Origin: Thermoplasmatales archaeon UBA582 | GTDB lineage: Archaea; Thermoplasmatota; Thermoplasmata; Thermoplasmatales; Thermoplasmataceae | DNA length: 7,519 bases | Direction of reading: 5' to 3' | NCBI GenBank assembly: GCA_002502705.1 | Contig: DAQB01000133.1 | Coordinates: 1,096 to 8,614, forward strand | Part shown: in pieces, positions 6,825-7,519 of the stretch | How the letters are laid out: every line of letters starts with the position of its first letter | How positions within the stretch are numbered: position 1 is the stretch's first letter | Program-made: the position numbers and the translations under genes | Notes under the pieces: generated by a model | The model's database searches: none | What the model was told of the DNA's origin: nothing | The model's input: only the letters and a program-made list of their open reading frames with translations

Positions 6825-7519
6825 ATGAAAATTTCTGATCCAGGAAACATTGGTAACCTTACAATAAAGAATAGAATCGTAATGGCGCCGATGATCTCCA
6901 ACCTTGCAAACCCGGATGGATCCACAAACGAAAACCACATCGCTTATCTTACGGCAAGGGCAAGAGGTGGCGCAGGTCTCATAATTACTGAATATACATA
7001 CATTGATAACATTAATGCACGCGGATCAAGGAATCAGATGGGTGCATATACGATTTCCTTTGTCCCTAAATTGAAGAGGATAACGGAATCGATACATGGC
7101 AACGACAGCCTTGCCTTCATGCAGCTCGTTCATGCCGGCGGGAAAGCGCTCCGTACGGAAAACAAAACTGGACCCATGGCTCCATCTGAAAAGGACTATA
7201 TGGGCAGCATTTCACGTGAAATGACGGAGGATGATATAGAAACTACGATAAGGAATTTTGAGGCTGCTGCAAATATTGCCAAACTGGCAAAATTCGATGG
7301 GGTTGAGATACATGGTGCACATGGATACCTTGTGCATGAATTCATATCGCCATCCCTTAACACACGAAACGACAGGTACGGGGGATCTTTCGAGAAGAGA
7401 ATAACATTTCCACAGATGGTGATAGATGCAGTCTCAGGTATAATTGATAATGTGGGCATCAGGCTCAGTTTGTATGAGGATGATCCTGGAGGTTTTCAAC
7501 CTGATTATGGCCTCAAGGT
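6825..7519 (+). CDS. Old Yellow Enzyme family NADH:flavin oxidoreductase, N-terminal part (cut by right edge)
   Basis: The product is an FMN-binding TIM-barrel ene-reductase-type enzyme, cytoplasmic, of the family that reduces activated C=C bonds with NAD(P)H. The visible 231 residues contain KNRIVMAPM at 15-23 (first strand, FMN site), GGAGLIITE at 48-56, QLVHAGGKA at 100-108, GVEIHGAHGYLVHEF at 159-173 with the substrate-binding pair His163 and His166, and SPSLNTRNDRYGGSFEKR at 175-192. The HxxH pair is of the YqjM/enoate-reductase type, unlike 2,4-dienoyl-CoA reductase FadH. The position held by a redox-tuning Cys in YqjM is Ile24 here. Members are either about 340-380 residues or about 650 with a fused C-terminal FAD/NAD domain; the window does not show which. 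ATG at 6825 is chosen because it gives the family N-terminus; an in-frame TTG at 6816 is possible but would add only three residues. The substrate is unknown. Confidence 0.93.
   Translation, partial: MKISDPGNIGNLTIKNRIVMAPMISNLANPDGSTNENHIAYLTARARGGAGLIITEYTYIDNINARGSRNQMGAYTISFVPKLKRITESIHGNDSLAFMQLVHAGGKALRTENKTGPMAPSEKDYMGSISREMTEDDIETTIRNFEAAANIAKLAKFDGVEIHGAHGYLVHEFISPSLNTRNDRYGGSFEKRITFPQMVIDAVSGIIDNVGIRLSLYEDDPGGFQPDYGLK

Noticed and set aside
6750..6919. Repeat of ACCCGGATGGA near 6750 and near 6909
   Set aside because: Both copies encode a Pro-Asp-Gly turn in unrelated proteins, and the 11-base match has no extension on either side.
7196..7459. Open frame on the minus strand opposite the Old Yellow Enzyme gene
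   Set aside because: The plus strand here encodes conserved family motifs (HGAHGYL, DRYGGSFEKR), so the antisense frame is a shadow.

Overview
The window looks like a chromosomal segment of an archaeon, most likely a thermoacidophilic euryarchaeon of the Thermoplasmatales type. Four things support this: an archaeal type II glyceraldehyde-3-phosphate dehydrogenase; TATA-like boxes about 25 bp upstream of three of the four start codons, as in leaderless transcripts; no convincing Shine-Dalgarno sites before the four starts; and two very large membrane/surface proteins rich in Asn, Ser, Thr and Tyr and loaded with N-glycosylation sequons. The lineage is an inference from style. The archaeal assignment itself is firm.

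Layout. Bases 1-469 (minus) hold the N-terminal half of gap, including its catalytic Cys; the rest lies beyond the left edge. Bases 470-587 are its promoter region, with a TATA-like box and a perfect 12-bp palindrome. Bases 588-2924 (minus) encode a 778-residue polytopic GT-C-type glycosyltransferase-like protein with an unusual extracytoplasmic beta-rich C-terminal half. Bases 2925-3075 are a divergent promoter region. Bases 3076-6792 (plus) encode a 1238-residue secreted, single-pass, Ig/FN3-like surface glycoprotein that ends in a short cytoplasmic tail resembling a winged helix. After 32 bp, bases 6825-7519 (plus) hold the N-terminal part of an FMN-dependent Old Yellow Enzyme family oxidoreductase, cut by the right edge.

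How they may work together. The two central genes are divergent, are probably both at the cell surface, and may share a homologous beta-sandwich domain: the last ~170 residues of the glycosyltransferase-like protein resemble the first ~190 of the mature surface protein. The most interesting reading is a surface module: a sugar-transfer enzyme with its own outside domain next to a heavily glycosylated receptor-like protein whose tail could bind DNA or a partner inside the cell. This is inference. The flanking gap and Old Yellow Enzyme genes are metabolic and have no evident functional tie to the pair.

No tRNA, rRNA, CRISPR array, insertion sequence or strong terminator was seen.
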